A stretch of DNA of 64,000 nt from Adineta ricciae (taxonomy: Eukaryota > Rotifera > Eurotatoria > Adinetida > Adinetidae), in NCBI GenBank assembly GCA_905250025.1, contig CAJNOJ010000174.1, forward strand, positions 124,001 to 188,000, given 5' to 3'. Position 1 is the first letter of the stretch, and each line of letters starts with the position of its first letter. A program made the translations under genes and the position numbers. Below the pieces are notes generated by a model. The model ran no database searches. It had not been told where the DNA came from and was given only the letters and a program-made list of their open reading frames with translations. Positions 39,401 to 52,403 of this stretch are shown here, one piece after another.

Positions 39401-42400
39401 GACGTAATGTCGTTGAATATTCGCTAATTCTTTACGGAGAACTTCGCGTGATGCTTCTGCTTCGACAAATCTTTGTTTTTGTCCAAACACTTCGCGGCGC
39501 ATCTCTTCTTCACGTTGTTCATCTTGACGAACACGATCACCCAGCTCTTCGACTTCTTTGGATTTTTTCTTTGTTTCGCCATCGAGCATCTTCACATGAC
39601 GACGAAGTTCTTGCAATTCACGGCGTGCTTCCAATCGCGAGCGTTCAACATCACGTAAATTATGACGTAACTCATTCGCATCCTTTTGACATTGGGATTT
39701 TTGTTCATCAAGCACTAGAAAAACAAATACAAATCACTTTTCATTACTGGAAAGGAGCTTTTCTTGTATACAATACCGATAATCCGTTGTTTGGCTTCTT
39801 CGAATAATTGTCGAAGATCGATCTTCTCATTTTCGACACTCTTCAATTTCGTACGTAGATCGTCACCTGAACGTAATGCTAATTCTTTGTCTCGTTGTTC
39901 ATCTTGTAAGTAGCGTTTCAAATCCTGAATTTCTTTTCGTTGAACAGTCAAGTTCTCTTCGTATTCGCGAACACGTCGATTACTTTCTATCAGATCACGT
40001 TTTAATTGATCACGACTATCTTCAGTTAATTTCAATTGAGTTTTCAGTTCGAAATTCTCATGAGTTTGCAATTGTTTTTGTTGACGCAATTGTTCAATAT
40101 CGGAAGTTAAAGCCTTGATATCACGATCATTAGCAAGTGCAGCATCTTCGAATTTCACTTGGAATCTCTTCAATTCATCTTGTAACGAACCAATCACTTG
40201 ACGATCTTGTTCGGTACGTAAAGCAGCGTCACGTCGAACTTTGTCGAATTCAACTTGTAAACGTAATAAATCATCTTTTGTTAAGGATAATTTTTCTGCT
40301 AGAGCATTTCGTTCAGATTGGGCAATCGAAAGAAGCTAGAAGACAAACGAATGATTATGTATGAGGAAAAAAGAAGAGTTTACCTTCTGTTTTTCGTTTT
40401 CTGCTTCGATTAACGCTTGATCACGTTCGGTCACAATGTTCGCCAATTCATAATGTAGATCTTCTTTTTCTTTTTCGTATTTTTGGATCAATTCATCCTT
40501 TTCACGTGATAATTGTCGAATGATTTCTTCTCGACCAGTTTCCAAATCCTGACGAAGTTTCTCTCGTTCACGTGTCATACGTTCAATATCATCTTCATGA
40601 GCTTGATGATGCTGTCGAATAGCTGATTCTTTATCTTGTTCGAGTTGAGTTAATCGTTGTTGTAATTGATCACGAGTACGAGCTGATTTCTCAATTTCAC
40701 CATTCAATTCCAAATGAAGTCGTTGGATTTCATTTTGTAATTGTTCTTTGCGAAGAAGTAATTCTTGATTCTCACCTTCCAATTGTTCTTTACGAACTTC
40801 GAGTTGACTGACGGTACTTTGCGCTTCGTACAGACTGGTTTCTAAAGCTTCTTTCCTAGTAGAAACAAAAAACACACAAAGATGAATGATTTTTCTCGGA
40901 TTTTTCTACATACTCAGCACGTAAGGCACTGATTGTCTAGAAGAGAAAAGAAAACTTTCATTTTGGAAAATGTTAGATGAAAAACAAAGAATTTACTGAA
41001 TTCAATGTTTGATTGTCACGTTCGGAGCCGGTTAAGTCAACAACGAGATTACCACGTTCTTTCGTTAAGTCTTCTTTTTCTTTATTCAATCGTAGATTAT
41101 GATCGCTCAATCGTTGGATATCTTTCTTCGCGGCGATCAAATCTTCAGCTAATGTATTTTTCAATCGTGTCATCTAGAGCAGAAGCATTTTGCATGTGTA
41201 TATTCGTAAGACTTCTCATCTTACATGTTGGAATTGTTCGATGATTTCAGCTTTTTCTTTGTTAACAATGCTTAATTCTTCTTCAATTTGTTGACGACTA
41301 ACTTCTGTTAATTGAAGGCGATGATGAATGGCTGAAACGAAGAGATTGCATGTTTACATGAAGGATCTCTCCAGACGAAATACTCACTATCACGTTCGTT
41401 CTCCACATCGATTTTTTCTTGTTCGACTTTGACCAATTCCTAAAGAATAATTCTCATGAATCGAATACAGTACTATGAAGTTCATTACTTGTCGGAGTGT
41501 GGATTTATCAAGTTCAACATCAGATTTTTCATTGTGAATAGCGTTCTTTTCTTGTTCGACCTAAATTTTCGAGAAAAAAAAGCGAAATATTTCGAACTGA
41601 AACTATCGTCGCCTTACCAAAAGGATGATCTTATTCAATTCGATTTTATCTTGAGCCAAACCTTCGTTAAGTGCTTGAACTTTACAAAGAAGATCTCGTA
41701 AAGCTGCACTTTCGCTTCGTTCTTTGCTGACTTCGAGTTCGACTTCAGCGCGATAGGATTCAGATCGTGAAAGTGCATCAGCTAAACATTTCACAATGAC
41801 TAATCTTTCGGAAAAAAAAGTTCATGAAACTTACAAAGAACAAGTTTTTCTTGTGTGAGAACATCTTTGGCTAGTTTTTCTTTGTGGTATTGCTCGCGTA
41901 ATTCTGTGACATCTTGTTTCAATTGCGAGATTTTGTTCTCGAGATTCTCGATGATTTTTATACAACGTTCGTTTTCTTTCACTTGACGAATTTTATCTTT
42001 GAATAAATCTTCTTTTTCTTCTTCGAGAATATCGCGTTGACGTTGAATATCCGTATTCGCTTGTTGTAAACGATCGCAATCAGCACGTAATGAATCGATT
42101 TGTGAATTCAATGTCTGGAAGAGTCAAATTCATTAAGAAGATCTTTAAGACAGAGTGAGAATAACTTACTAGACGGATTTTTTCCATGTTTGTTCGTTCG
42201 AAATTTGATGTTTCCAATGCTGATTTCGATCGATCACGTTCATTCGCGGTATCATCAAATTGTCTTCGTAGTTCCTCGATCTGTAGTTTATACGAAGCCG
42301 CTTTTTGATCCAATTGTCGTCGTTCAGCATCGCTTTGATTCAATTGATCCTTCAATTGTTGATTTGCTTCTCGTGCCCCATCTAACTTGGTTTGTAAATC

Positions 42401-45400
42401 ATGCACCTATATTTAACAAAAATAACCATATTGGAAATGGAATTCGATCTGTTTGCAAGTCTCAAGGTTGTGTCTTTATTGATTATTAAACTATTTCAGA
42501 ACAGGAAAACATAGTAGTAGGCAATGATTAGAGGAAACAACGAATCATTGTCAAGGTATAGCATGACAATGAATAAATAAGATGGGACCCCTGAATGTAT
42601 TCAAAGCGAAAAATAGAGTAAAACTTCAGTTGTACATTGTTTAGTTTGTTTAGTGTGCGTCGGTTTAGAAAAGTACTCCTCCTCTTCTGATCAGATAATT
42701 ATTAGGTTTCCAACGAAGTGGAATCTAAACGGACGATGGAAGGAAAAGTTTGATAGTTTTAGTTTGTTAACAATATATGATCTAATACAAAGGTGACTAC
42801 GAAGAGGAGCAGAGAGATGCTGTACCTGGACTTGACGTTTGTTCAAAGCAGCATGAACAGCACTGAATGTACTGTCGCCATACGATGGTGAAACATTACG
42901 GGAATGTGGTCGAGAGGCTTGAGTCGCACGCTGAGGTGAGTGTGATCGAGGCGAACGAATACTAAATAGAAAAAAGAAAGACATCATTAGTTTATCAATG
43001 AAAGAATATTGAGCCTTTTTGCAAATAATTGAATACCGCAACCTACTCATAGTCATGAAGGAAAACCTCAGTTGAACGTTATATTGTAAATACTTTATGA
43101 AATATTGATTATGGAAATGCAAATCAGGATACAATTTGCCATTGAACAAACAAATTCTTAAAAATAACATTACGCTCTTAATAAATTAAAACTGTATATG
43201 TAACCATGAAGAGTGACGACGAAGAGAAAGAAAAAAAGTCTTGATTCATTCAAGGTCAATGAAAAGAATTCTATTAATCTTTCTAACTCATTTAATAGTG
43301 CAGTTCAACATTCCGACAGTTATTGTCATGTCCATCATCGAAGGAAAGGTAACCTTGATGTTTTCATGGAAGATCAACTGACATAGATAACAATGACGCA
43401 AAAGTTCATCTTTTGTCTTGGAAGTCAAATCTCTCGTTTTCTTTTTATAAACTAATATGATGAATTACCGTTTTTTTTTTCAAGTAGATCAATTTCTTAA
43501 GCACAATTTTCGTCAAGGTTCTTTTAATTTTTGTTGTTCTATTTCTCTTTCGTCAGAAAGCCTTGGAGAAAATTTATTTTAAAACATCACACTTTTTTTG
43601 TTTCGAATTCTCTCTCACCCTTCTCGCTCGTTTTTTTTCTCAGTTAAATTAACTACGAGAAACCGTTCGATGATGTCTGTTCAAAATCAAAACTAACAAT
43701 ATAATGTCTCTTACGTTAATCACGAAAAATAGAAAAGGAGAGAAAGGTAATTTGTAAATAAGTTCTTTAGGAGCAACTTCTTGTTTCTATTTTAAAAGCT
43801 TTCTTGCCATTTTTTTAGCTTGAGAAAGAAAGAGAATCCGAATAGTTAGAGTATGTGAAAGTGTTACATGGAATGTTTTCTTCATCTATCTGCTCGCGTA
43901 AGTAAAACAAAACGTGAATTTCAATCACATACCGACTGTAACCTCGATCAGGTGATTCGAATCGATCAGTGCCACTGGCACCACCTCGAACAGGTGATAA
44001 GCGTCGAGGCGATGATCTGCCTGCATCATGTCCATCATACCGGTCATCTTCATCATTGAGCACTGCTTGTGCTATGTCACGTAAACGTTGATGGAGTCGT
44101 TCGGTATCACCATTGATTTCTCTTGTACGTGTCTCAAGAGTCGAAGAAGAGCTTTCCTAGAAAAGAAAACGGCACTTTAGACATAGTTATTCATCGATTC
44201 TGATCCATAATTAATCAACGAACCCGGTAGCAGTATGTGGTCATTTAACAGAGAAATATACAGAGTAAAAAGAAAGGAAAAGAAACTTGAAGAAGTTCAG
44301 AAGTGCTTGCAAGAACAATGAACAAAAAAGCTTGGCTTGTTGCTCTAGTAATTTTCTTTCATCTAGTTGACCACGCATTTCCGTTGTGACTCGTACGCGC
44401 AACAGTCATACAAAGAACTCTGATGATGAGATTTGTATTAAGTTTTTTTCATACCTGTGTTCGTCGATACATAATGATGGTGGTCAGACAAGAACCGCAA
44501 ATCAAATCAACAATTTTTGATGAATGAATGAAAACGAAACACGAGAAGAAGAAAAGAGAAGAATTGATGTTGAAGGCGGTAGTACTTATGCACACGGCAT
44601 GACGACGATGAAGAGAATTTTTCTTCGCTTTCTCTCTCTCTCTCTCACTTACTTTGTCTCCTTTCTTTCCCACTCGTTTGCTCTTTTTTTTCTCTCTATA
44701 AAATAGTTTTAACAAAAAAAAAAAGAAAGAAAAGAAAGAATACCATCAAACATCACCACCAGCATCTTATTTCATTTCGCAAATTCTTCTACTTATACTT
44801 TTCTCACTAACTATCAGAGTTGCATTCAAATTAGACGAAGAAGATTCGTCAAAATAGAAATTTGAGCAAGTTTTGTAAACAACTTTTGCTCTTCAAAAGT
44901 CTAGTTGGTTTCTAACAACAAGCACAGTTGTCAGTCTGCGGTTTTCAACACAGATTCGATTTTAACTTATGTTGTTCGTACTATTGCTTCTAATGAGCAA
45001 GATGAGATCGTTGGCAGACGGCGTTCGTCGGTGTTATTCTTCAATTACAAGTGTCTGACAATATTGCTATCAAATTTTTCAAGTGCTAATACTAATGATG
45101 AAACAACTCTGGGTACTATTTATATTTCTCCTCTACTTAATGACCACTAAGGGTGAATCGGACAACTCTACATTGAATCAGTATCAAGTTCCATTCATTT
45201 TCTTGTCATTCGCTATAGCGATTGTCTATTTCACTCTTTTATTCGTCTATGTATTTCGTTATCGTATTTTCAGAAAATCGGTACCGATCAAGATCGATAG
45301 TCAGAGTCGTTTCTCCAATCGTCATAGAATGCCGATTAAGCACGATGTACTTAATCGATTTTTACACCGTTTAAAACCGACTACCAAAAGATTAAATGAA

Positions 45401-48400
45401 TAAACGGTGAGGAAACAATAAAAAAAGATTTGATTACAAGGTAAATGAGGCAACGAGAGAGGAAAAAGCTAAATAGATTGAATTGTGTATAGATTATACA
45501 CTCACCTTCGCAACCGCACTGCGTTGCAACATCTTTACGGGGAATCAGCCGCAAACAATCACAGATCGACAACTAATGTTACCAGTTGTTGTTTGATTTT
45601 CTTTCCAGCACAGTCGTCACTAATGCCGCAGAGTAAATAATCGCGTCCTCTGCTATGTAATATATTAGGAGGTTTCTCTGATCAAAATACCTTCGTTTTT
45701 TTCTCTGTCAATCACTATTCTCGATTTTTTCTTTTCTTCTCGCGATCAATCATTTCTCCAGTTATTTAAATTGACTGATATGTAGATTAGTAAATAATAG
45801 TGCACAGTCAATAAACAAAATAGAAGAGAAGCTTCTCCAGTAGACACAATCAATTCTTTCTTCTGGTAATGAAATGTTGTTTTTGAGTTGTGACGACTAT
45901 GAATTCGAAAAAATGCGCTGCAAAATTTCAATCGAGCATGTGAAAGTCATTTTGTACTGCTCGAAATTTTCAAGCCGAACGTTTGTCTCTTCTGTTTTAA
46001 CAAAAAGCGTCGTTTGTTGATTCTGAAAATCAAGTTCGAAATGAAACAATTAGCCATCGAAACATCAGCACTGACAAAAAACGAAAAACGAACTGCTCGA
46101 CACGTCAAATTTCATCGAAATACGTTCGGAAGTTTGCAGAAAATGTTCTTCCTTCACTCTGAAGTTTATTCTGCTACATTGTATCGATATTATAAGGTAT
46201 CTCAATGATTACTTTATATATGGTAATAGTCCAACTTACAAGATTGTATGTTAGTCTAGTCATAATGAGAAGCAATTGAAATCACATGTATTTTTCTTAT
46301 TCAAGCCATAAGTTATAAAATAACAATCATTTAGACAATAAAAACCACTTTAAATACCGTAAAAATTTCTATTTTATAATTAACATTCAACAAGATTTCA
46401 AAAACTATGGATATCATTGATCAGTTTTCTTAAATAACCTTTCTATTCAACTAAAGAACGAATCGATCGGTTTGTTAAACAAACGAATAAATAACAAAAC
46501 CATATTCTCTCTTAGACGAAATATCAGGCCGAGCATACACAGTCACCCTCTTGCCTGAAGCATTCTATCGATGATAAGAACTCATTATATAATGCAGGCA
46601 GTACTTAAATTGTTTAACAGTCGTCCGCAGTTATTGATTATGTAAATCAAAGAGTGATTTTAATGTACCGAATTAATGAAATCAACGAGTGTCACAATCA
46701 TTTGACTTATCGCCGTCTTGTTCGTACATTACTTCAGACAAGTTTTTTTTTCTTCTTCTTCTCCTCTCGGTATTACGAATTGTGATTCAGGTTAAGTAGC
46801 AGATGGAAAAAAAGTTCTAAGCTAAGTACTAATCAAGGACGAGATTTCTTTTACATATTGACTATTTTGTTGTAACTTTATTGAGAAGGAGATTTTCTAA
46901 GGTTTTCATGCAAGATTACGCGAACTTAACAAGCTTCTTTCTTTCGATCGGAATTTCGATAAGAGAAACGAGACAAACCGTTGCTTGTTGATGTGTTTGT
47001 TTAGCACGTGCTAGAGTATTGATAGTGCCATCTTTTTCAGCTAATTGAAGGCGTAGTTTTTCATTCAATTCTGCTAAATCTTGCGATCTAAATTATTCGA
47101 AGATGATCAGATGATTGATCGAGTTAAAAGAACAAGTTAGTCGTACTTTTGTTTCAAATCAGCAATTTCGCGTGACTTTTCACGAATTTGACTTTCTAGA
47201 TTTGTGCGATCATTGCGTTCGCGTTCTATGGCCGCCTGTTGAAATGTATCAGTTTGTGAAACGAAATGAAGAAACATTCTTCAACTCGATCTAACCTGTC
47301 CCTGAGTTTCAGCTGCTTTCGAGGTTGTCAAGAACCCGAAACAAGCACTTGTTAATGAACGACCCGTTTGAGCGAGATCATTACGAACACGCATCAAATC
47401 ACGTTCAGTTGTGCCTTTTAATTCAGTGAATTGTTTACGAAACGAAACAATATCACGCCATAGCTCGTACATCAAGTTATGTTCTTTATTGTAATATTGG
47501 TTGAAAACCTGAAGAGACGTTCAATTTATGAAAGAATAATGAATTAGCGCGGCGAACAAACCCGTTCCTCTTCTTTCCAATCGCGTGTTTTTTGAGTATA
47601 TTCATCACGAACATGATTCAGTTCAACGGTGACTCGACGTAGTTCTTCGCTCAATTGTTGATTAGCTAAATGAGCTTGATCGATCTGATCTCGTAAGACT
47701 GTGTTCAATTGGGTCAAATTGATACTTCTACAATATCGAAAGAAATTCCATCAATCAAACATGATCTTCAGTGTTGTAGAAGCTGCAATCAAGGCCAACG
47801 GTAAGTCTTAAGCAACAAATCATGCTAAACCACAAAATCGCGTTGCTCTTCTCTTTTTCTCATCAACAATTCAGCATTGCTAATTGACAACAAGATTTCA
47901 AAATCTCATTTCCTTTTTGTTTTTTCTTCAAATATAAAACCAATATCACTTACTTTTGCTTTTCACTTTCAAGTGTCGTTGTTGTCGTGTCTTGGTCTTC
48001 TTCATTTTGTATTGTGTGAGATTCATAGTTTATTGTTGTTGTTCGCGATGATGGACGTTGACTAGTTGCCTAGTTACGGATGAAGAGAAAAAAAGGAAAT
48101 CAAGAGAAGTAAAGTTTTTCTTTATGCAAATATTGATATTTACTGTTTGTCGAAGACGATCCATATCGGCTTGGTGCTGTTCGATCAGTAATTCTAATTC
48201 CGTACATCGACTTTTATATTGCAAAACCTGTGAAAGAAGGAATTTGAATGTTATGGATTATCATTGTTTGATTTACTTTTTGTTGAAGTTTTTGCACTAA
48301 TTCCGCTTGTTTCAATTGTCCTTCTTGATAATTCGATAGTTTTCGTTTGTAATTCTGATGTTCCTCTTCAAGTTTTCGTCTCAATTCGATATTCTGTTGA

Positions 48401-49057
48401 ACTAGAATGTGTTGTTCAGAGTCACTGCTTATCATTTCTGCTCCGATGTCTACACCTTGCGCCCGTAATGCTTGTTCGAGCTAAATGAAACGCAAATTCC
48501 AATGAATTCAAATCTCTTCATTCTTTTAAATAATAAAAAAAACACATTCGATTGTTTGGAAAAAAACGTTTTTATTCGAGTTGTGAAGAGACGCGACCAT
48601 TGTTTTATTTTTGTTTGACCAATTTTTTGAAATAATAAAACTAATTTATTTATAAATTCTTACTCGATCGGAGAGAGCATTGTAACGAATACTCAGTTCG
48701 TCTTTTTCAGCACGTGTAAGATTCAGCATTGTCTCCACACGATTTAACTCATCGTTAAGATAACGATTCTCCTCGACTAATTGAGTAGGATTGGATGTCG
48801 CCATGAGATTCCGGTTGGATCTGTGATTTGAATTAATGCGTGGTGAGTGAGATTGCGTCAAGGGTGGAGTGTTAAGACGAGCTAAACGATTGTCGTCGAT
48901 GTCATCATCAGGAGAAAGAACTTCTTCCAGGCGCTGAAAAAGAAAACGAAGTTTATTTGTCTTTGCTCTTAACAAACTGTTGAGAAAAATCGAATTGTCT
49001 CTACATCGAGAACTCTATACCTACAACGATCGATTGAACAATATCATCATCTGCCAT
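36428..49057 (-). CDS. CROCC: rootletin (ciliary rootlet coiled-coil protein)
   Basis: Structural protein of ciliary rootlets and centrosome linkers. Thirty-three exons in phase, 2142 residues (human about 2017). Exons: 49025..49057, 48664..48933, 48277..48480, 48144..48227, 47954..48069, 47562..47727, 47296..47508, 47147..47235, 46979..47087, 43933..44156, 42826..42961, 42170..42406, 41835..42114, 41618..41799, 41489..41560, 41388..41439, 41225..41331, 40997..41173, 40914..40936, 40384..40855, 39777..40335, 39331..39714, 39129..39261, 38679..39064, 38509..38616, 38286..38449, 38004..38225, 37710..37948, 37524..37653, 37255..37455, 37039..37202, 36841..36982, 36428..36778. The N-terminal rootletin domain includes LWRDIVSFRKQFTELKGTTE. 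Ser/Arg/Pro-rich breaks (SSPRRLSPVRGG; RSPRSHSPQR; a third near 38800-39000) interrupt very long heptad coiled coils. The tail is basic and Ser-rich. Intron 9 is 2.8 kb and hosts a gene on the other strand. Confidence 0.93.
45095..45403 (+). CDS. small single-pass membrane protein nested in a rootletin intron
   Basis: 102 residues from tandem ATGs (45095/45098). A signal peptide (KQLWVLFIFLLYLMTTKG) precedes a short extracellular part with two NxS/T-like sites (DNSTLN). A TM segment follows (FIFLSFAIAIVYFTLLFVYVF), then a basic cytoplasmic tail (YRIFRKS, NRHRMPIKHD, KPTTKR). AATAAA follows the stop by 14 bases. No family is recognised. It lies wholly inside the 2.8 kb intron between rootletin exons 46979..47087 and 43933..44156, antisense to rootletin. 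The coherent type I topology plus the poly(A) signal argue for a real gene; there is no homology evidence. Confidence 0.5.
   Translation: MMKQLWVLFIFLLYLMTTKGESDNSTLNQYQVPFIFLSFAIAIVYFTLLFVYVFRYRIFRKSVPIKIDSQSRFSNRHRMPIKHDVLNRFLHRLKPTTKRLNE
45417..45422 (+). terminator. putative poly(A) signal AATAAA
   Basis: Fourteen bases after the stop of the nested membrane-protein gene and on its strand. Confidence 0.45.
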
Positions 49058-51238
49058 GCGAATTTGTCTGAATAATTAACTGAGGTGTGACTAACTCCGT
49101 TCTGACTAGGCTATCGACAAGAACAAACACATAATGAATGGAAAAAAAGAAGACGGAAAGAAATCGAGAAATTCTTGAAGAGGCTAAAAAAAGAGAAGAA
49201 AAAAGTAATAAGAAAAAGTTTCTCATTATTTGTTTATAATCGAGGAGTAAACTATGAAAACCTATGCTGATCTACTTTGTGTTGGTGTATGTCTCGATGG
49301 CACGAGAAGAATCTACAGAAATGTTTGATTGATTTCTCGAAATATCCCAGAACAAAGCACATTCTTCGCATATACAACGAACTGTCGTAATCAAAGCGAG
49401 TCGCATTCTTACCTGTATACTTTTTTGTAAGTGATAGGATAAAGCATTCATCGAATAGTCTTTTGTATAGTTGTATTAAACGAGAAAGGATCAAGCATCA
49501 AACTTCTCTGCTTCTTTCTGTTCGTTTCGTTTTTCTTTTCTGATTAAGCGTGAACTAAAATCGATTATACGAGTCGAAATGACTCTTCGATGTTTATCTA
49601 ACATACTCGTTAACATTACTTGAAATTCTAGTCGCATGCTTTTGAACTTTTTCAGCTCGAATATCTCCGATTCCAAGATTTACAAATCGGACTTTGTCAT
49701 CTCTCACTTTGGTTCGATTTCATTAAAAAAAAGCGAAAATTAGTTAATGAAGTTTGATTAAATATGTGACATATTTCAATCCCTTTTTTGTTTTTTCAAG
49801 GTTCTCTCGTCATTCTCTTTTTTTTTTAACAAACGAATGTGCTTGTTAAAATGAAAGATAAACAACATACAGTTTTGAATCAAGTACGCTCGTTCGGTCG
49901 ATGATATGTAATGGCTTCTACCGAAATTATCATTTCTTTTTTTGTAATGTATCGAAGAGACTGAGAGAGAGAGAGAGTCATTGAAGAAAAAGAGTTCGGC
50001 GGTTTTTTTTATTCTCCTACTTGAAATTTGTTTCTTTTTCGTTAATAAACCGTATACATTGCGATGTTTTGTTCAGGGATATTTAAGAATAACAATAGAT
50101 ATTCATATATGCACGAAGGTAAACTTCGATTACCATGGATAAAGTCAACGTTTGATGAAATCCGAGATCAAATGATTGTATACTTAGAAAAAGGAAACGA
50201 TTTCAAATCTCATAGATCATTGTTACATGCAAAAGTGACTTCTATCATTTCTCATCTCGGTTCATCGATTAAAGAAAAAGGAAAATACTATATACTTACA
50301 AAGAAAATAATAATAAAAAAGTGTTTTAATCTAAAAAGAATGTCTGAGAATAAAATAAATAAATAAATAGAACAAATCGAATTCGACTCGATGATTGATT
50401 TGAATGTGATGTGAATTAGCTGACTGCCTCAAGGAATCTTTCAATTAAACACTCTACGACGAAGAAGAAAACATCAAAAACAAGAATATGTAACCGCAGA
50501 TTAAAGATCGAAGAACACGATTGATTGCCATGTTCAATTTCATAATGAACGTGTCGCTTAGCAACCAACACAGATCGATGTCAAAAGTCATCGATTGAAC
50601 ATTGAACAAAAACTAGTTTTTCACTTGGTAAAGATTTCTTGAAAATCATTTTCAGATGCAATTATGAAGTTTTTCCTATGAATTTCGTTTCGATTGGAAC
50701 ATTTTGCCGAATTAGATTAAGCTATGTCACTAAACAAATAGATCCCAAGTGTGTGCACACCTATTGACAAAGATAAAGTGTTATCAATGTGGTTTTTGTA
50801 AATTGTAGATATAACGCGAAAACTGATTGATTTATGATATGAAATATTCACAAATGATCCGATTAGTTGATAACACAGACTAACGACATCTAGTTTAGAA
50901 GGCGAAGCAGATGGTTGACAAACAATTGTCAGCATTGATGAACACGTGTGCATGATTTCATTCATTCTGAAAGCGTCATTAATTGAAGTTACTTCGCTTG
51001 TCTGGTGTGTTGGTGATCATTTTCTTTGATAACAGTAGATGGTATCATAAGAATGGATTTGTCTATCCGAAAAAGAGCGAAATACGCGAACAAGTTAGCC
51101 ACTAGTCAACATGATTGACTGGTAGTTCTTTCGGAAACGTCTTCTGTCATCTATCATATCATTTGAATCAAAGGAGCCAATCGAAGTTACTTTTGTTTAA
51201 CCTAAGGAGCAGATCATCACAGTGCATAGATCAAAAGA
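49058..51238. other. intergenic, no certain gene
   Basis: About 2.2 kb between the rootletin start and UNG. An open frame of 100 codons at 50064-50366 (+) starts with ATG and ends among AATAAA-like sequence, and a frame at 49491-49676 (-) is Lys/Glu-rich. Neither has a recognisable domain, so neither is called. The recurrent motif lies at 50879. Confidence 0.45.
50879..50892 (+). promoter_or_regulatory. recurrent motif ACTAACGACATCTA, copy 3
   Basis: Identical to copy 1 over 14 bases and followed by GTTT. About 350 bases upstream of the UNG ATG. Confidence 0.35.
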
Positions 51239-52315
51239 ATGTTCTTTAAGTGCATTCTGAATAGACAGTTAGCACGAACAGTGGTATCGGTATCACGTAT
51301 GAAAACTAAAGACAGAAGATTGTCAGAACAAAGACTGGTAAGACAAGAATTGTTGGATAGTATCGATATCTCATGGTACAAAATATTAGAAAATGAATTT
51401 TCGAAAGAGTACTTCAAAAAAGTATGATATATAAATCTTTGTTTAGTATGAAATACTCTTCATTGTTTGAATAGTTGATTGAATTTATTGCTGATCAACG
51501 AGAGAAACGTGTGATTATTTATCCTCCGTTACAGCAAGTCTTTACATTTACACGATTGTGTCAACCAAATGAAGTGAAAGTTGTTATTCTTGGACAAGAT
51601 CCATATCATCAACCTAATCAAGCACATGGTCTCAGCTTTTCCGTTCCAAAGAACGTTCCGATTCCACCAAGGTTTGTCTGTAACTTTTCGTTCTCTTCAT
51701 CTTGAATACCATTTTAGTTTACAGAATATATTCAAAGAAGTTCAGAATGATTTACCGAATTTTATTATTCCAAAACATGGCACATTATTTGGTTGGGCGA
51801 GACAAGGTGTTTTATTGCTGAATACTTGTTTGACGGTAGAAGAAAATCGAGCCAATTCTCATAAAAACAAAGGATGGGAGATATTTACGGTATACTATTG
51901 TCTTTTGTGAAGTTTTTCAAGCAGAAATATTCATTTTCTAGGATGGTATCATTCAATATCTCAATCAGCATTCATCAAATCTTGTTTTCATACTCTGGGG
52001 TCGCGATGCTCAGATGAAAGCAGCACAAATCGACAAAGTAAAATGAAATCTAGTCTCTAACATACACTAAACACTCTTGCTTTTCAGACGCGTCACCATG
52101 TGTTAATCGCTCCACATCCATCACCACTATCAGCGAGTAGAGGTTTCCTAGGCTGTAAAGTATGTCAAAATGTCCTCGACAATCTTTTTTGTCTACCAAA
52201 TTTTACTGCTTCTTTTCAGCATTTTTCTCAAGCTAATGTTTATCTGAAAGCTGCTGGTATACCCGAAATCGATTGGTCTCAATTACCATCGGACGACAGT
52301 CCCTTACGCGACTAA
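51239..52315 (+). CDS. UNG: uracil-DNA glycosylase, family 1
   Basis: Removes uracil from DNA as the first step of base-excision repair in nucleus and mitochondria. Six exons: 51239..51421, 51475..51671, 51718..51889, 51942..52037, 52088..52159, 52220..52315; 271 residues. Conserved family-1 motifs: the catalytic water-activating loop [20 protein letters not shown], the uracil-binding [17 protein letters not shown], and the leucine/His intercalation loop [21 protein letters not shown]. The N-terminus from the first ATG ([20 protein letters not shown]) is basic and hydroxylated with no acids, which could act as a mitochondrial presequence; a second in-frame Met follows. The gene converges on MTG2 with 88 bases between stop codons. 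Confidence 0.96.
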
Positions 52316-52368
52316 TTCTCAATCGAAATATTCTCTTGTTGATTGCGTTTTATTCAGTCAATCGACAC

Positions 52369-52374
52369 AATAAA
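52369..52374 (+). terminator. putative poly(A) signal AATAAA for UNG
   Basis: AATAAA 54 bases after the UNG stop, within the 88-base convergent spacer, so UNG and MTG2 transcripts probably overlap at their 3' ends. Confidence 0.5.
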
Positions 52375-52403
52375 AAAAACAGCAACATTTTATGTACTAT
52401 TTA

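Noticed and set aside
39139..39807. 222-codon open frame on the plus strand
   Set aside because: Antisense shadow of rootletin coiled-coil exons; codon bias of the minus strand keeps the opposite frame open.
46014..46208. 64-codon plus-strand frame in the rootletin intron
   Set aside because: No recognisable content and no poly(A) signal or partner exon, unlike the nested gene at 45095.
49491..49676. Lys/Glu-rich minus-strand frame upstream of rootletin
   Set aside because: Considered as an alternative rootletin first exon, but no ATG and no matching in-phase splice sites were found.
50064..50366. 100-codon plus-strand ORF starting with ATG
   Set aside because: No domain, no signal peptide, Lys/Ile-rich end running into AT-rich DNA; could be real but not supportable.
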